A stretch of DNA of 64,000 bases from Methylotenera sp. (GTDB lineage Bacteria > Pseudomonadota > Gammaproteobacteria > Burkholderiales > Methylophilaceae). Location: assembly GCF_029946165.1 (NCBI RefSeq), contig NZ_JAQSDZ010000026.1, positions 1 to 64,000 on the forward strand. The letters run 5' to 3'. The notes beneath the pieces are model-generated. The model did no database searches. It saw only the letters and a program-made list of their open reading frames with translations, and was not told the DNA's origin. This document shows, piece after piece, positions 9,522 through 18,325 of this stretch (position 1 is the stretch's first letter; the number at the start of each line of letters is the position of its first letter). Made by a program: the position numbers and the translations under genes.

Positions 9522-9879
9522 AATTAGCCGTGAAAGCGATATTGTTGAATTGGTGAATCCACCTAAATTCGATTATGGTCAAAAAGTCTTTTCGAAAAAA
9601 TATGTGCGTAACGATGGCACTTTTCCGGGTCGTGAAGTGGGTGACATTTTAGTCAGCAAAGGCGATGTAGGTTATGTCACCAGTATTGGTACTTTCTTAC
9701 AACAGTTTTATATCTACGGTGTCGATTTCTACCAGCTAGGTTACAGAGTAGGTATGCGCGGTAAAGAGTTAGAAGTCTTTGTGGAAGAAGATGAAGACGA
9801 CGAGATTGAAACAGATGGCGAAACAGGAAATGAAACAGACGCTGAAACAATAATAGAAAGTGAGCAAGCACATGGCTGA
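9511..9879 (+). CDS. nifZ: NifZ
   Basis: NifZ assists maturation of the P-cluster pair in the MoFe protein. The 122-residue product has the family core FDYGQKVFSKKYVRNDGTFPG and ends in a strongly acidic tail. The ATG at 9511 (MGTKISRE) is chosen over an in-frame GTG at 9499; it overlaps the end of the LRV gene by 11 bp. Confidence 0.92.
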   Translation: MGTKISRESDIVELVNPPKFDYGQKVFSKKYVRNDGTFPGREVGDILVSKGDVGYVTSIGTFLQQFYIYGVDFYQLGYRVGMRGKELEVFVEEDEDDEIETDGETGNETDAETIIESEQAHG

Positions 9880-10111
9880 AGCACAAATTGCAAAATTCCA
9901 ATGGGGCCAAACCATTAGTAGTCAAGTTGACCTACTCAATGACGGGAGCTTTCCCGATGTTGAAATGGAAGCTGTGCTCGTTGAAAAAGGTATGCGTGGT
10001 GAAGTGGTGAATGTTGGTTCTGTAGAAGAAACAGGCATACCCGTTTATCTCGTTGAGTTTACAAACGGTAAAGTAGTTGGTGTGCTTGAAGATGAGATTT
10101 CACTTGCTTAG
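9872..10111 (+). CDS. short NifZ-like protein
   Basis: 79 residues from the ATG at 9872, which overlaps the nifZ stop by 8 bp. It aligns by eye with the preceding NifZ (KFQWGQ, NDGSFP, VEKGMRGEV), so it looks like a tandem, shortened NifZ paralogue without the acidic tail. An upstream in-frame GTG at 9860 is a less likely start. Confidence 0.8.
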   Translation: MAEAQIAKFQWGQTISSQVDLLNDGSFPDVEMEAVLVEKGMRGEVVNVGSVEETGIPVYLVEFTNGKVVGVLEDEISLA

Positions 10112-10120
10112 GTGAATCAA

Positions 10121-10468
10121 ATGATTGCCGCTCACATCCAAACTGAGATTTGCCCGCATCCGAATGAGGTTGATCGTAAACGAATTGAAAAAACCTTGGC
10201 TGAGCGTGAGCGTTATAAATATGTGGCGCCTAAGGTATCGCCAGATATTGAGGGATATCTTGTTCGAAGCCCTTGTTGTTCAAGAAGTGTGGATCCCGAA
10301 GGTGGTGAAATAGATATTGCGCGCATTGAGTATCAATCAGGTGATTTTTGGCGGCTATATCAAAAAGACGATGAACATAATCGTTGGAAACCCCATTCAG
10401 AATACCTAAGCCTCGCTGCCCTACTAGCAAGATTGATTGCAGACCCTAAAAAGGAGTTTTGGCGTTGA
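10121..10468 (+). CDS. DUF3024-like nif-associated protein
   Basis: About 115 residues. The core motifs VRSPCCSRSVDPEGGEIDIA and the following aromatic WRLYQKDDE are what I recall of DUF3024 proteins that sit in nif clusters; no function is known. The CC pair could bind metal or a cluster. The ATG at 10121 has GGTGA 6 nt upstream; a GTG at 10112, immediately after the previous stop, is an alternative. Confidence 0.65.
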   Translation: MIAAHIQTEICPHPNEVDRKRIEKTLAERERYKYVAPKVSPDIEGYLVRSPCCSRSVDPEGGEIDIARIEYQSGDFWRLYQKDDEHNRWKPHSEYLSLAALLARLIADPKKEFWR

Positions 10469-11607
10469 CTAGCTATTATTTCGATAATAACGCCACAACA
10501 CGGGTTTTGCCTGAAGTGTTGGAAGCCATGTTGCCTTGGTTTACTGAGCACTACGGCAACCCTTCAAGTAGTCATCAGTTTGGGCAATTTGCGAAAGAGG
10601 CTTTAATGACAGCGCGGGCGGCAGTGGCTAAGTTTCTGCATGCAAGCCCTGTTGAGATTGTCTTTACCAGTGGCGCAACAGAATCAAACCACATGGCGAT
10701 AATAAGCGCACTCGCTTTGCATCCTAACCGAAGCCGTATTGTAACGAGCGCTGTAGAGCACGCTTCAACATTAAGATTACTAGATGAACTATCAAGAACG
10801 GGCATAGAAGTCATTCAAGTGCCAGTCAACGCAAAAGGCGAATTGAACTTAATAAGACTAAAAGAAGCGGTGAATGAAAATACCGCCTTAGTCACTTTAA
10901 TGCATGCTAATAACGAAACTGGCGTGATATTCCCCATTGCTGAAGTTGCGAGCATCGCTCATGAAAAAGGCGCTTTATTTCACACTGATGCAGCGCAAAC
11001 AGCGGGGAAAATTGCTTTAGATGTCGCACAAATTGCCTGCGACTTTCTTTCGTTCTCAGGTCATAAGCTACACGCACCTATGGGCGTTGGCGTGTTGTAT
11101 GTGAAAAAAGGCTTAACCGCTAAACCTTTACTTTATGGGCATCAAGAACGAAACCGCCGTGGAGGTACAGAAAATATTACGGGCATTATTGGCCTAGGCG
11201 TTGCTTGCCAACTTGCTCAGCAAACCATGAGTAATGCCAATTCTACAATTGCCGCTTTACGAAATGAGCTTGAACAAACTGTGCTTAAAACACTGCCTTT
11301 TGTTAGCGCTAATGGCAGTGAACCACGCGTGCCGAATACAACAAATTTATGTTTTACAGGGCTGCATGGCGAAGAGTTACTCCATAAGCTTAACAAAGCT
11401 GGCGTGATGGCATCACTAGGTAGTGCATGCACTGCTGGCGGCACCGATCCTTCACATGTATTGCTGGCGATGGGACTCAGTCGTGAAGATGCTTTCAGTT
11501 CATTACGGTTATCCCTGTCAAAAGAAACCACAGATAGTGAAGTGAAAATGCTCACTCAAATTATTACCCAGGTTGTAACGGAAATGCGCTCGCCAGTGAA
11601 TGTGTAA
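10465..11607 (+). CDS. nifS: NifS cysteine desulfurase
   Basis: A PLP enzyme that mobilises sulfur from cysteine for nitrogenase Fe-S clusters. 380 residues; visible motifs are NNATT near the N terminus, HTDAAQTAGK, the PLP lysine in SFSGHKLHAP and the catalytic cysteine in SLGSACTAG. The TTG at 10465 is chosen because AAGGAG lies 8 nt upstream and it overlaps the previous stop as TTGA. No nifU accompanies it; the partner scaffold may be IscU from the NifA-controlled isc operon. Confidence 0.95.
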   Translation: MTSYYFDNNATTRVLPEVLEAMLPWFTEHYGNPSSSHQFGQFAKEALMTARAAVAKFLHASPVEIVFTSGATESNHMAIISALALHPNRSRIVTSAVEHASTLRLLDELSRTGIEVIQVPVNAKGELNLIRLKEAVNENTALVTLMHANNETGVIFPIAEVASIAHEKGALFHTDAAQTAGKIALDVAQIACDFLSFSGHKLHAPMGVGVLYVKKGLTAKPLLYGHQERNRRGGTENITGIIGLGVACQLAQQTMSNANSTIAALRNELEQTVLKTLPFVSANGSEPRVPNTTNLCFTGLHGEELLHKLNKAGVMASLGSACTAGGTDPSHVLLAMGLSREDAFSSLRLSLSKETTDSEVKMLTQIITQVVTEMRSPVNV

Positions 11608-11674
11608 AAAGTCACTGAATAAAGAAATCGTCGTTTAACACTATGTCATTTAACACTATAGAAAAGGCTTAACA

Positions 11675-11887
11675 ATGAAAATTATGATTAGACGTAACGA
11701 GGTGGGTGTGTTGTCTGCATATGTTCCAAAAAAAGATTTAGAAGAAAACATTGTCTCGCATGAAATGCCAGATTTATTTGGCGGCACTATTACCTTAGCA
11801 AATGGCTGGCAGCTGGCTTTACCAGAAATGCCAGAAGGCACTCGCCTACCCATTACCATTGAAGCAAAACGTTTAAGTGAAGATTAG
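11675..11887 (+). CDS. nifT: NifT/FixU family protein
   Basis: A 70-residue member of the NifT/FixU family (MKIMIRRNEVGVLSAYVPKKDLEE start; conserved FGGTITLANGW and ending in a basic LPITIEAKRL). These small proteins are found only in nif clusters; their role is undefined. It is usually next to nifK, so its position after nifS here is a local rearrangement. Confidence 0.92.
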   Translation: MKIMIRRNEVGVLSAYVPKKDLEENIVSHEMPDLFGGTITLANGWQLALPEMPEGTRLPITIEAKRLSED

Positions 11888-11896
11888 GAGCTAGCC

Positions 11897-12157
11897 ATGT
11901 GCATCTCGACTGAAACCATGAATGAAATTGAATCGTCTCTGCTCGATTTCCATCAACTTTCAAACAACCCCCTACCCATGCTCAAAGACTGTTTTCCTAA
12001 AACATCTTTTTTACGTATGTCTGCTGCAGATATTGACGAGGCACCGTTTCGCTCACTAGATAATTACAATTTATATTTGTTGGATGGACGTGAACATTGT
12101 GTGCAATTAACGAGTGACTTAAGTACAGCAACGGCAATCGTAGTTGCGCATAAATGA
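11897..12157 (+). CDS. small nif-linked protein of unknown function
   Basis: 86 residues, starting 9 nt after nifT with AGGAG upstream. It resembles a small family I recall as DUF6129 in nif clusters, but this identification is uncertain. Two cysteines (C2 and one in KDCFPKTSF) and a hydrophobic C-terminal strand are visible. No known motif. Confidence 0.55.
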   Translation: MCISTETMNEIESSLLDFHQLSNNPLPMLKDCFPKTSFLRMSAADIDEAPFRSLDNYNLYLLDGREHCVQLTSDLSTATAIVVAHK

Positions 12158-12164
12158 GTTATTG

Positions 12165-13349
12165 ATGACCACCGAAAACACCAATACTGAGGATGCAGGA
12201 ACGGAAACTTGGATTTCGCTTGCTGACCCTGACTACTCGGCAAGAGAGTTAGCCGCCATCGAAACTGTGCTCAATCGCGCATCACAAATAGACGGACATA
12301 TCACCAAGGCATTTGAAACGTCTTTTGCCGCCTATGTCGGACGCCGCCATGCAATTGCCGTGAGTAGCGGCACCATTGGTGTTTTATTAGCGCTAAAGGC
12401 CGCTGGTATTGGCGAAGGTGATGAAGTGATTACCTCAGGCTATAGTTGGCGACAATGCGCTCAAGCAATAGCATGGGCAGGTGCAAAACCAGTTTTGGCT
12501 GAAATTGATTATTGGTCACAAACACTTTCTCCTGATAAAGCCGCAGAAAAAATAACGCCTAAAACCCGCGCAATTTTAGCGACCAACGTTAATGGTCACC
12601 CTGCTGACTGGGATAAGTTACAAGCCTTAGCTAATCAATCTTCAATCTTGTTAATCGAAGATTCAACTGAAGCAATAGGCTCTAGCTACCAAGGCAAAAT
12701 AGTCGGTACTTTTGGCGATGTATCAATTTTCGATTTCTCGCAGCTTTCACCATTGTGCTGCGGACAAGCTGGCATGATTGTGACTGACGACGATACCTTA
12801 GCACTTAAATTGCGTCACTATAGAAGTCGCCAAAAGCAAGACCGCAGTTCGCTAACTGCCACGCTACGCCCAACATTAGACGCAGGTATTTCAGATATTA
12901 CTGCTGCGCTTGGGTTAGCTCAATTACAGCGTTTATCGGAAACATTAGCTAAACGTAAGCAGGTTGAAGCTTGGTATCAGGCGCAGATTTCCAGCTTTGA
13001 GGGCATTAAACCGCCCTACATAGCGCCAGGTGTGGATGAGGTGCATTGGTTTTTATATACCGTCCATTTAGGTACTCGTTTTAGTGCAAGCAGCCGCGAT
13101 GCGCTTGTCGATGATTTGGAAACCGAGTTAGTTGAATCATCAGCCTATTGCCAACCGCTACATTTACAACGTGCTTATATCGAGCTCTACGGCTACCGCA
13201 AAGGTGATTTTAAAGTCAGCGAAAAGGTTGCAGATCGATCCCTTGCTTTGCCTTTTCATGGGCAAATTACTGAAAACCAAGTGGCCTTTATTGTCAAAAC
13301 AGCCAAAGATGCCTCTATCAACGTAGGTGCAGGTGCTGCTATTTATTAG
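12165..13349 (+). CDS. DegT/DnrJ/EryC1/StrS-fold protein lacking the PLP lysine
   Basis: 394 residues with a type-I aminotransferase fold of the DegT sugar-aminotransferase family: SSGTIGVLLAL cofactor loop, ATNVNGHPADWDK and LLIEDSTEAIGSSYQGK are all recognisable. At the position of the Schiff-base lysine (usually F-x3-K-x2-x2-GEGG), the protein reads FSQLSPLCCGQAG, placing S195 where lysine is expected. It is therefore probably not a standard aminotransferase and may be a binding or scaffold protein. It belongs to a nif-linked DegT subgroup. Its sugar or protein partner is unknown. Confidence 0.8.
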   Translation: MTTENTNTEDAGTETWISLADPDYSARELAAIETVLNRASQIDGHITKAFETSFAAYVGRRHAIAVSSGTIGVLLALKAAGIGEGDEVITSGYSWRQCAQAIAWAGAKPVLAEIDYWSQTLSPDKAAEKITPKTRAILATNVNGHPADWDKLQALANQSSILLIEDSTEAIGSSYQGKIVGTFGDVSIFDFSQLSPLCCGQAGMIVTDDDTLALKLRHYRSRQKQDRSSLTATLRPTLDAGISDITAALGLAQLQRLSETLAKRKQVEAWYQAQISSFEGIKPPYIAPGVDEVHWFLYTVHLGTRFSASSRDALVDDLETELVESSAYCQPLHLQRAYIELYGYRKGDFKVSEKVADRSLALPFHGQITENQVAFIVKTAKDASINVGAGAAIY

Positions 13350-13378
13350 TCAGTTATTTTAAGTTAAGGAAACACATC

Positions 13379-14233
13379 ATGATCACCCCAAAATTACAAG
13401 AAATAGCATCGGCTATCGCCAGTGGTAGCGCCATACCGTACATTGGTCCAAATGTGCTTTCTTTAGAGCCGGCAACTTGCCATGTTCCCGCAACGCCAGA
13501 AGATTTAGTAAAACTGCTGACGACTAAGGTAAGCGTTCCACATAAGATTCGCAACAATTTAACCGCTGCGGCTCAATTTATTGAAAACTTTAAACACCGT
13601 AAATCGGTAGTCAGCTTAATGACAGAAGCTTTCTCCCCTAGCCTAACGCCAAATATTTTGCATCAATTTTTAGCGGGCTTAAGTAAGCGCCCATTATTAA
13701 TTGTTGATACTTGGTATGACGACGCGATGGGTAAAGCGCTGTCAGACATTGCAAGTTGGGGGCAAATTCAAGGCGTTTCGCAGTCTGAGCATTATGGTAC
13801 TTGGGTAAACTATTTTGATGCGCAAGGCAATGAATCCTCAGAGTTAGAGGCTGATGCATGGTCAATCGTATTGTATAAACCATTAGGCTCCATTTCACCT
13901 GCCAAAAACTTCATTATTTCTGATTCAGATTTTGTGGAAGTGTTGACGGAGATTGATATTCAAACGCCAATTCCGCCGCGCGTCAAAGAGCTGCGCGTGG
14001 GTGCTAACTTCTTATTTATAGGTTGCCGATTTAATAATCAGCTTGCACGCACTTATGCTAGACAAGTAATGAAGCGATCGACCGACAAGCACTGGGCAGT
14101 CATTGAAGGTCCGCTTACTCGCATGGAAAAAAAATTCATTGAAGAACAAAATATCACACAAATTAATATGCCATTAGCGGAGTTTGTGGAATGGTTAATC
14201 TCAAATAAATCACAACAGGCTTTAGCCGCCTAA
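13379..14233 (+). CDS. SIR2-like protein with degenerate active site
   Basis: 284 residues with the layout of SIR2_2-type NAD-binding domains. The usual G-A-G-x-S loop reads YIGPNVLS, the T-x-N-Y-D motif reads DTWYDD (W112 for the catalytic asparagine) and the KLHG motif reads YKPLG (L169 for the catalytic histidine). By eye it has lost deacylase and NADase residues. It follows the DegT-like gene by 29 bp in the nifB operon. A regulatory, nucleotide-sensing or structural role is possible (inference). Confidence 0.7.
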   Translation: MITPKLQEIASAIASGSAIPYIGPNVLSLEPATCHVPATPEDLVKLLTTKVSVPHKIRNNLTAAAQFIENFKHRKSVVSLMTEAFSPSLTPNILHQFLAGLSKRPLLIVDTWYDDAMGKALSDIASWGQIQGVSQSEHYGTWVNYFDAQGNESSELEADAWSIVLYKPLGSISPAKNFIISDSDFVEVLTEIDIQTPIPPRVKELRVGANFLFIGCRFNNQLARTYARQVMKRSTDKHWAVIEGPLTRMEKKFIEEQNITQINMPLAEFVEWLISNKSQQALAA

Positions 14234-14300
14234 CTGGTTAAACCAAGTTATTTGTTAGACCCAGTTTATTTATTAAACCAGGTTCATTTAAGGAATGATG

Positions 14301-14531
14301 ATGCCACTATATGATTTTTATTGCGCCGAGTGCGACAAAGTATTTGAGTTGCTAGTAAAAGCCTCTAGCACGCCTGTTTGCCCAGATTGTAGCGGGGAAA
14401 TTTCAAAACAAGTGTCGTGTCCAGTAGCGCCAGGCCAAAGTGCTGGCATTATTGCCAGCGCCCGCCAACGTGCTGCGCGTGAAGGACATTTTAGTAATTA
14501 CAAACCTTCAGAGCGTGCAAAACTTAAATAG
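14301..14531 (+). CDS. FmdB-family zinc-ribbon protein
   Basis: 76 residues. The start MPLYDFYCAECDKVFE with a second CPDC knuckle is the FmdB/CxxC_CxxC zinc ribbon found in putative regulatory proteins. Of three consecutive ATGs, the one at 14301 has AAGGA at ideal distance and gives the family's usual N terminus. It is the last gene of the nifB operon, before a hairpin at 14560-14584. Confidence 0.85.
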   Translation: MPLYDFYCAECDKVFELLVKASSTPVCPDCSGEISKQVSCPVAPGQSAGIIASARQRAAREGHFSNYKPSERAKLK

Positions 14532-14559
14532 TTAAAGTAAATAAAACGCTTGAAAAGTG

Positions 14560-14584
14560 CTTGCCCTATTCATATTAGGGCAAG
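14560..14584. terminator. hairpin between convergent nifB operon and bfd
   Basis: A 9-bp perfect stem (CTTGCCCTA/TAGGGCAAG) with a 7-nt loop lies between genes ending at 14531 (+) and 14606 (-). The flanking T-runs are weak, so it is a candidate bidirectional terminator only. Confidence 0.55.
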
Positions 14585-14605
14585 TGATCTAGAGGCTTTG
14601 AATTG

Positions 14606-14803
14606 TTAGCCCATAGATAATAATAGGCTATTGGTGCTTTTCTCATGTGCATTGCGAAGACACTGCATACTACAAGCCGCGCAACGACCACACTCCATTG
14701 TTACTCCAAGTTTCGCACGCAAATCCTTAAGGGTTTTTACGCCATTTTGGGCCGCCTGATGAATATCGCTCTCGGTCACTGCTTGACAAATACAAACATA
14801 CAT
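14606..14803 (-). CDS. bfd: bacterioferritin-associated ferredoxin Bfd
   Basis: A 65-residue [2Fe-2S] protein with the Bfd pattern MYVCICQAVT and CGRCAAC. Bfd binds bacterioferritin and reduces it so that stored iron is released. It lies downstream of two bacterioferritin genes on the same strand, but has its own upstream Fur-box-like site, consistent with induction under iron limitation. Confidence 0.93.
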   Translation of the reverse strand: MYVCICQAVTESDIHQAAQNGVKTLKDLRAKLGVTMECGRCAACSMQCLRNAHEKSTNSLLLSMG

Positions 14804-14840
14804 ACAGAAGAATGCTCCATCTCATAAACAATTATTTGTT

Positions 14841-14859
14841 GATAATGATTCTCATTTAT
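14841..14859. promoter_or_regulatory. Fur box upstream of bfd
   Basis: GATAATGATTCTCATTTAT matches 14 of 19 positions of the consensus Fur box and keeps its inverted hexamer core. It lies about 40 bp upstream of the bfd start, a normal position for Fur repression. Confidence 0.75.
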
Positions 14860-14966
14860 ATACATAATATTGTCAAGCTATATTTTAGTAACGTACCAAT
14901 TAAGAGAGATATACTTAAGATTAATCCCTAAAATTTAACCATAAAGATCAATCTCTTAATAAAGGT

Positions 14967-15440
14967 TTAATCTTTAATGTGAGTTTGTAAATAGTTTGGC
15001 AGTGTCACATCCTGAATAAGAATTTGCTGCGTTTCTATCCAATCTATCGCTTCTTCGCAGTGCTCTAACAAGTCTTCTAATAAATCACGTGTTACATAGT
15101 CTTGAAGAGTCTCACACAGAGCGATAGCATCAACTAACATGGGACGGTGAATTTCTTGCTCATATTTCAAATCACCTGCCAAGCATTCAACGACATTTTC
15201 ACCAATCAACAGTTTTCCAAGATTTTGCAGATTTGGTAAACCTTCTAAGAAAAGTACGCGCTCAATCACACAATCGGCCTCTTTCATCACGCGGATTGAT
15301 TGTTTATATTGGTAATCATTGAGTTTTTCTAATCCCCAATTGCGAAACATACGCGCATGCAAAAAATATTGATTGATGGCTGTTAATTCATTGGTCAACA
15401 CTTTATTTAACATGCTAATAATTCTTTTATCACCTTGCAT
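14967..15440 (-). CDS. bfr: bacterioferritin, heme-binding type subunit
   Basis: 157 residues, closely similar to E. coli Bfr over the first 70 ([16 protein letters not shown]). Heme-ligand M52 is present. Of the ferroxidase ligands, E18 and E94 remain, but E51 is V, H54 is E, and the positions of E127 and H130 are C128 and A131. This subunit should bind heme yet have no functional di-iron centre, as in two-subunit bacterioferritins of Neisseria or Magnetospirillum. Its partner is the next gene upstream, 10 bp away. Confidence 0.92.
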   Translation of the reverse strand: MQGDKRIISMLNKVLTNELTAINQYFLHARMFRNWGLEKLNDYQYKQSIRVMKEADCVIERVLFLEGLPNLQNLGKLLIGENVVECLAGDLKYEQEIHRPMLVDAIALCETLQDYVTRDLLEDLLEHCEEAIDWIETQQILIQDVTLPNYLQTHIKD

Positions 15441-15450
15441 AATATGTCTC

Positions 15451-15930
15451 CTAGACGCCAGATTTCATTTGACTTTGTTGGTAATTGGCAAGCCCGACCA
15501 ATTCGATTAATTTCAATTGTTGCTCTAGCCAGTATGCATGATCCATTTCAGTATCTTCCAACTGAATTTTTAACATATCACGTGTTACATAGTCTTGCGC
15601 AAGCTCGCATTCCGCCATTGCTTGTTTTAATGCACCAACTACATGGTACTCAACTGCTAAATCTGCTTCCAGCATATCGGGTACCGTGTTGCCAACATTA
15701 ATCGGCAAACGGTTCACCATGTTGGGTATTCCTTCTAAGAATAGAATACGTTGAATGATTGCGCGTGCATGTTGGCGCTCATGATCGGACTCATGCAAAG
15801 ACTTTTCTGCCAATCCCGCTAAACCAAGTTGTGCATACATCTCGCCGTGAATCAAATACTGATCTACAGCTGCAAGTTCACCAGCAAGTAAACTGTTAAG
15901 TATGTCTATTATATTTTTTGCGCCTTGCAT
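15451..15930 (-). CDS. bfr: bacterioferritin, ferroxidase subunit
   Basis: 159 residues. All di-iron ferroxidase ligands are visible (E18, E51, H54, E94, E128 and H131 of the E-x-x-H pair), while the heme-ligand methionine position 52 is arginine. It is the catalytic complement of the adjacent subunit at 14967. Together they should form the 24-mer iron store, a plausible iron source for nitrogenase clusters. Confidence 0.92.
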   Translation of the reverse strand: MQGAKNIIDILNSLLAGELAAVDQYLIHGEMYAQLGLAGLAEKSLHESDHERQHARAIIQRILFLEGIPNMVNRLPINVGNTVPDMLEADLAVEYHVVGALKQAMAECELAQDYVTRDMLKIQLEDTEMDHAYWLEQQLKLIELVGLANYQQSQMKSGV

Positions 15931-16136
15931 ATAAATCTCCTTAGATTAAATGGCTATCTGGACAACTGATACGTTATGGTAATTTTAACTTAAAGCAATG
16001 GGGTATTCAGAGCATAAGTTCAAAATACAGTAAAAGCATGTTTTTGCAACTGATAACTCATTAATCATTTAAACTTTAAACTTTAAATTTAAAATATTTT
16101 TTGCCTATTCCCTACATCGCTTTTTGTAGACAACGC

Positions 16137-16553
16137 TTATTGCAGACAAGCCTTTTGTGCAGGCTGCTTTTTGCATACCTCTAGATTATCTGCTGTTAGT
16201 TTACTCAATCCAAGCCAACTATTAACTAAATCAATCTCGAATCCAACTTCAAAGCGGCCATCTGCCTCAATAAGTGGTCGACGTATCAATATTGGTTCTG
16301 CAAGCATCATCTCTAGTGCTCTGTCGGCATGAATCTGCTCTGGGATAACTTCACCAGACTTAACTTTTGGTGCAGCACGATTGAACCATTCAGAAACAGG
16401 CCTAGCACCAAAAAATGTGAGTAATCTTTCTGCCGTCCAAGCCTCTGTAAGCAGATTTTTAGCCCACACCGTATGTCCTGCAGCAGCCAACATGAGCTTT
16501 TGCTTAGTGTTGTTTGCACAGCCAGGTTTTTCATAAAAAACTACGACAGTCAC
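16137..16553 (-). CDS. nifO: NifO, ArsC/Spx-family nitrogenase-associated protein
   Basis: 138 residues of the ArsC-like thioredoxin fold (MTVVVFYEKPGCANNTKQK start, RRPLIEADGRFEVGFE towards the C terminus). It fits the nitrogenase-associated (NifO) family, which has the single N-terminal cysteine and lacks true arsenate reductase context. Its ATG overlaps the draG stop (ATGA). The precise role is unknown; in Azotobacter it affects nitrate/molybdenum use. Confidence 0.85.
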   Translation of the reverse strand: MTVVVFYEKPGCANNTKQKLMLAAAGHTVWAKNLLTEAWTAERLLTFFGARPVSEWFNRAAPKVKSGEVIPEQIHADRALEMMLAEPILIRRPLIEADGRFEVGFEIDLVNSWLGLSKLTADNLEVCKKQPAQKACLQ

Positions 16554-17458
16554 TTTAAAACTCCTTTCATTAACGCACTCACTTGAAATTCAATTTCGCT
16601 TCTTACGCTGTCATCTAGCTTATTCAGCCAACGTTGCGGAATCGCCGAGACTCCATATAAAGCCCCTGCTAGCATACCCACAATAGCGCCCGTAGTGTCT
16701 GCATCCTCGCCACAATTCACTGTGGCGACCACGCAGTCTTCAAAATTAGCGCTATTAAAGAAATGATGCATGACTGTTTGCATAGTATCTACAATGTAAC
16801 CACTAGCACGTCCTGCATAAGGAGCGTAGCGAAATTGCGGGTGCTCAACAATCAACTTATTTGCTAGCGTTAGGCAGGCATTTACACCCTGCCCAGCTAA
16901 TAGTAGATGCACCATACGACCCAAGGTTAAGGTGGCTGCGTCTGATAAAGGGTGATAGTGAGTAAGATGTGCTTGCTCTATGGCAGCACACTCAAAAGCA
17001 GCGTCATCGCCATAGGTTGCTAAGGCAATGGGCAGAATACGCATAGCCGCGCCATTGCCACCATCTGCTTCATTTTCCAATCCATGTAATGTGCCATCCA
17101 ACATAAATCGTCTAATTCCCCTACGACAGGTATTACCCACATCAATTGGGTAGTGCTTTAACCATTCGGCTAGTTGATTTGCCGCTAGTTGGGCATTCCA
17201 ACCGCCGGTTTCTATCCATGCGCGGCCAAGATATAGAGACATCTCCGTATCATCAGTTATTTGACCTGGCTTTAATTTCAGCCAACCTCCACCTGTCATT
17301 TCTTGGTGACCACCCCGATGTGCTATTTCTCGTTTTGTCAGAAACTCAATGGGCGCGCCTAGAGCATCCCCCACGGCAAGACCTAAATATGCGCCTAGCG
17401 CACGGCTTTTTATATCTGCTGATAATGGTTGTTTAACAATGGTCGAGTTTTTAGGCAT
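16550..17458 (-). CDS. draG: DraG, ADP-ribosyl-dinitrogenase reductase hydrolase
   Basis: 302 residues of the ADP-ribosylglycohydrolase family. Metal-binding motifs are visible: DDTEMSLYLG near residue 65 and GEDADTTGAIVGMLAG near 250. DraG removes ADP-ribose from NifH arginine, reactivating nitrogenase. It is immediately downstream of and overlaps draT by 8 bp. Confidence 0.95.
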   Translation of the reverse strand: MPKNSTIVKQPLSADIKSRALGAYLGLAVGDALGAPIEFLTKREIAHRGGHQEMTGGGWLKLKPGQITDDTEMSLYLGRAWIETGGWNAQLAANQLAEWLKHYPIDVGNTCRRGIRRFMLDGTLHGLENEADGGNGAAMRILPIALATYGDDAAFECAAIEQAHLTHYHPLSDAATLTLGRMVHLLLAGQGVNACLTLANKLIVEHPQFRYAPYAGRASGYIVDTMQTVMHHFFNSANFEDCVVATVNCGEDADTTGAIVGMLAGALYGVSAIPQRWLNKLDDSVRSEIEFQVSALMKGVLK

Positions 17459-18278
17459 AGCTTACTTTCGCCCAATACTCACCGCCTAAGGCCAATACTT
17501 CACCTTCGCCGCTCAGCACAGGTTTTTCTAGTAAATCAGGAAAAAATAACAACTTAACAACAGGTACTTTGACTTCAAGAATCCAATCACCAAATTCGTC
17601 TGCGCGCTCACGCGACAGCGTAAATGAAACAAGGTTGTTCAATCTAACCAAACTATGACCTTTTTCCATTTTGGTTTTAGTCATAGTTGGTTCATCATAG
17701 CTATTCACGCCACGCCACAATGTCACCCAATCCCGCGCTGGGTAACCATAGCGTTGAATCACAAATTGGCAGTATTCGTACAACAAATCTAACTGCATAT
17801 GAATGCTATTGCTATGAAAGCGACTTGAGTATTTTTCTTCTAAATATCGCACCCACGCTTCAGAGGGAAACTGGTGTAATGGCGCTCTGTGAAAAGTGGG
17901 GGTCAGTCCAAATCTGCTTTCAACCCAGCCTTTTAGCACCGCGCCTTGCGGGCTGTTTGAATCAAATCCCCAGCCTTCCATTAACTTAAGATAACTAGGG
18001 CGGAAACGTCGAATTTCAGCATGTTCAATCGCATAGTTGCTGGGTTTTAATTCAAAGACAATGTCTAAATAGCGCCTGAATTTTTCAGCACAATCTTTGC
18101 GGCTTACGGCCTCCTCAAGTAGCCTGAATAAGCCTCGGTGAGTTTCTCTCGCCCCGGCTATTCGTAAAGCTTGTGGATGATCATTAAATTCACTAGAAGC
18201 AAGTAACCACGCGGGAATTCCAACTAGATTCGTTGAATACCAATCTCGCGGGTTACTATATTTCTCATCTTCAGACAT
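17451..18278 (-). CDS. draT: DraT, NAD-dinitrogenase reductase ADP-ribosyltransferase
   Basis: 275 residues matching DraT (WYSTNLVGIPAWLLAS N-terminal motif; VTLWRGVNSYDE and VSFTLSRERADEFGDW core). It transfers ADP-ribose from NAD to the surface arginine of NifH, which is present here as R102 in the CAGRG motif. Together with draG it switches nitrogenase off and on after ammonium or dark/energy signals. Confidence 0.95.
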   Translation of the reverse strand: MSEDEKYSNPRDWYSTNLVGIPAWLLASSEFNDHPQALRIAGARETHRGLFRLLEEAVSRKDCAEKFRRYLDIVFELKPSNYAIEHAEIRRFRPSYLKLMEGWGFDSNSPQGAVLKGWVESRFGLTPTFHRAPLHQFPSEAWVRYLEEKYSSRFHSNSIHMQLDLLYEYCQFVIQRYGYPARDWVTLWRGVNSYDEPTMTKTKMEKGHSLVRLNNLVSFTLSRERADEFGDWILEVKVPVVKLLFFPDLLEKPVLSGEGEVLALGGEYWAKVSYA

Positions 18279-18325
18279 TAGGTTTACTTAAAACCAAAGG
18301 TCTAAACTTACCACTATGCCGCTAC

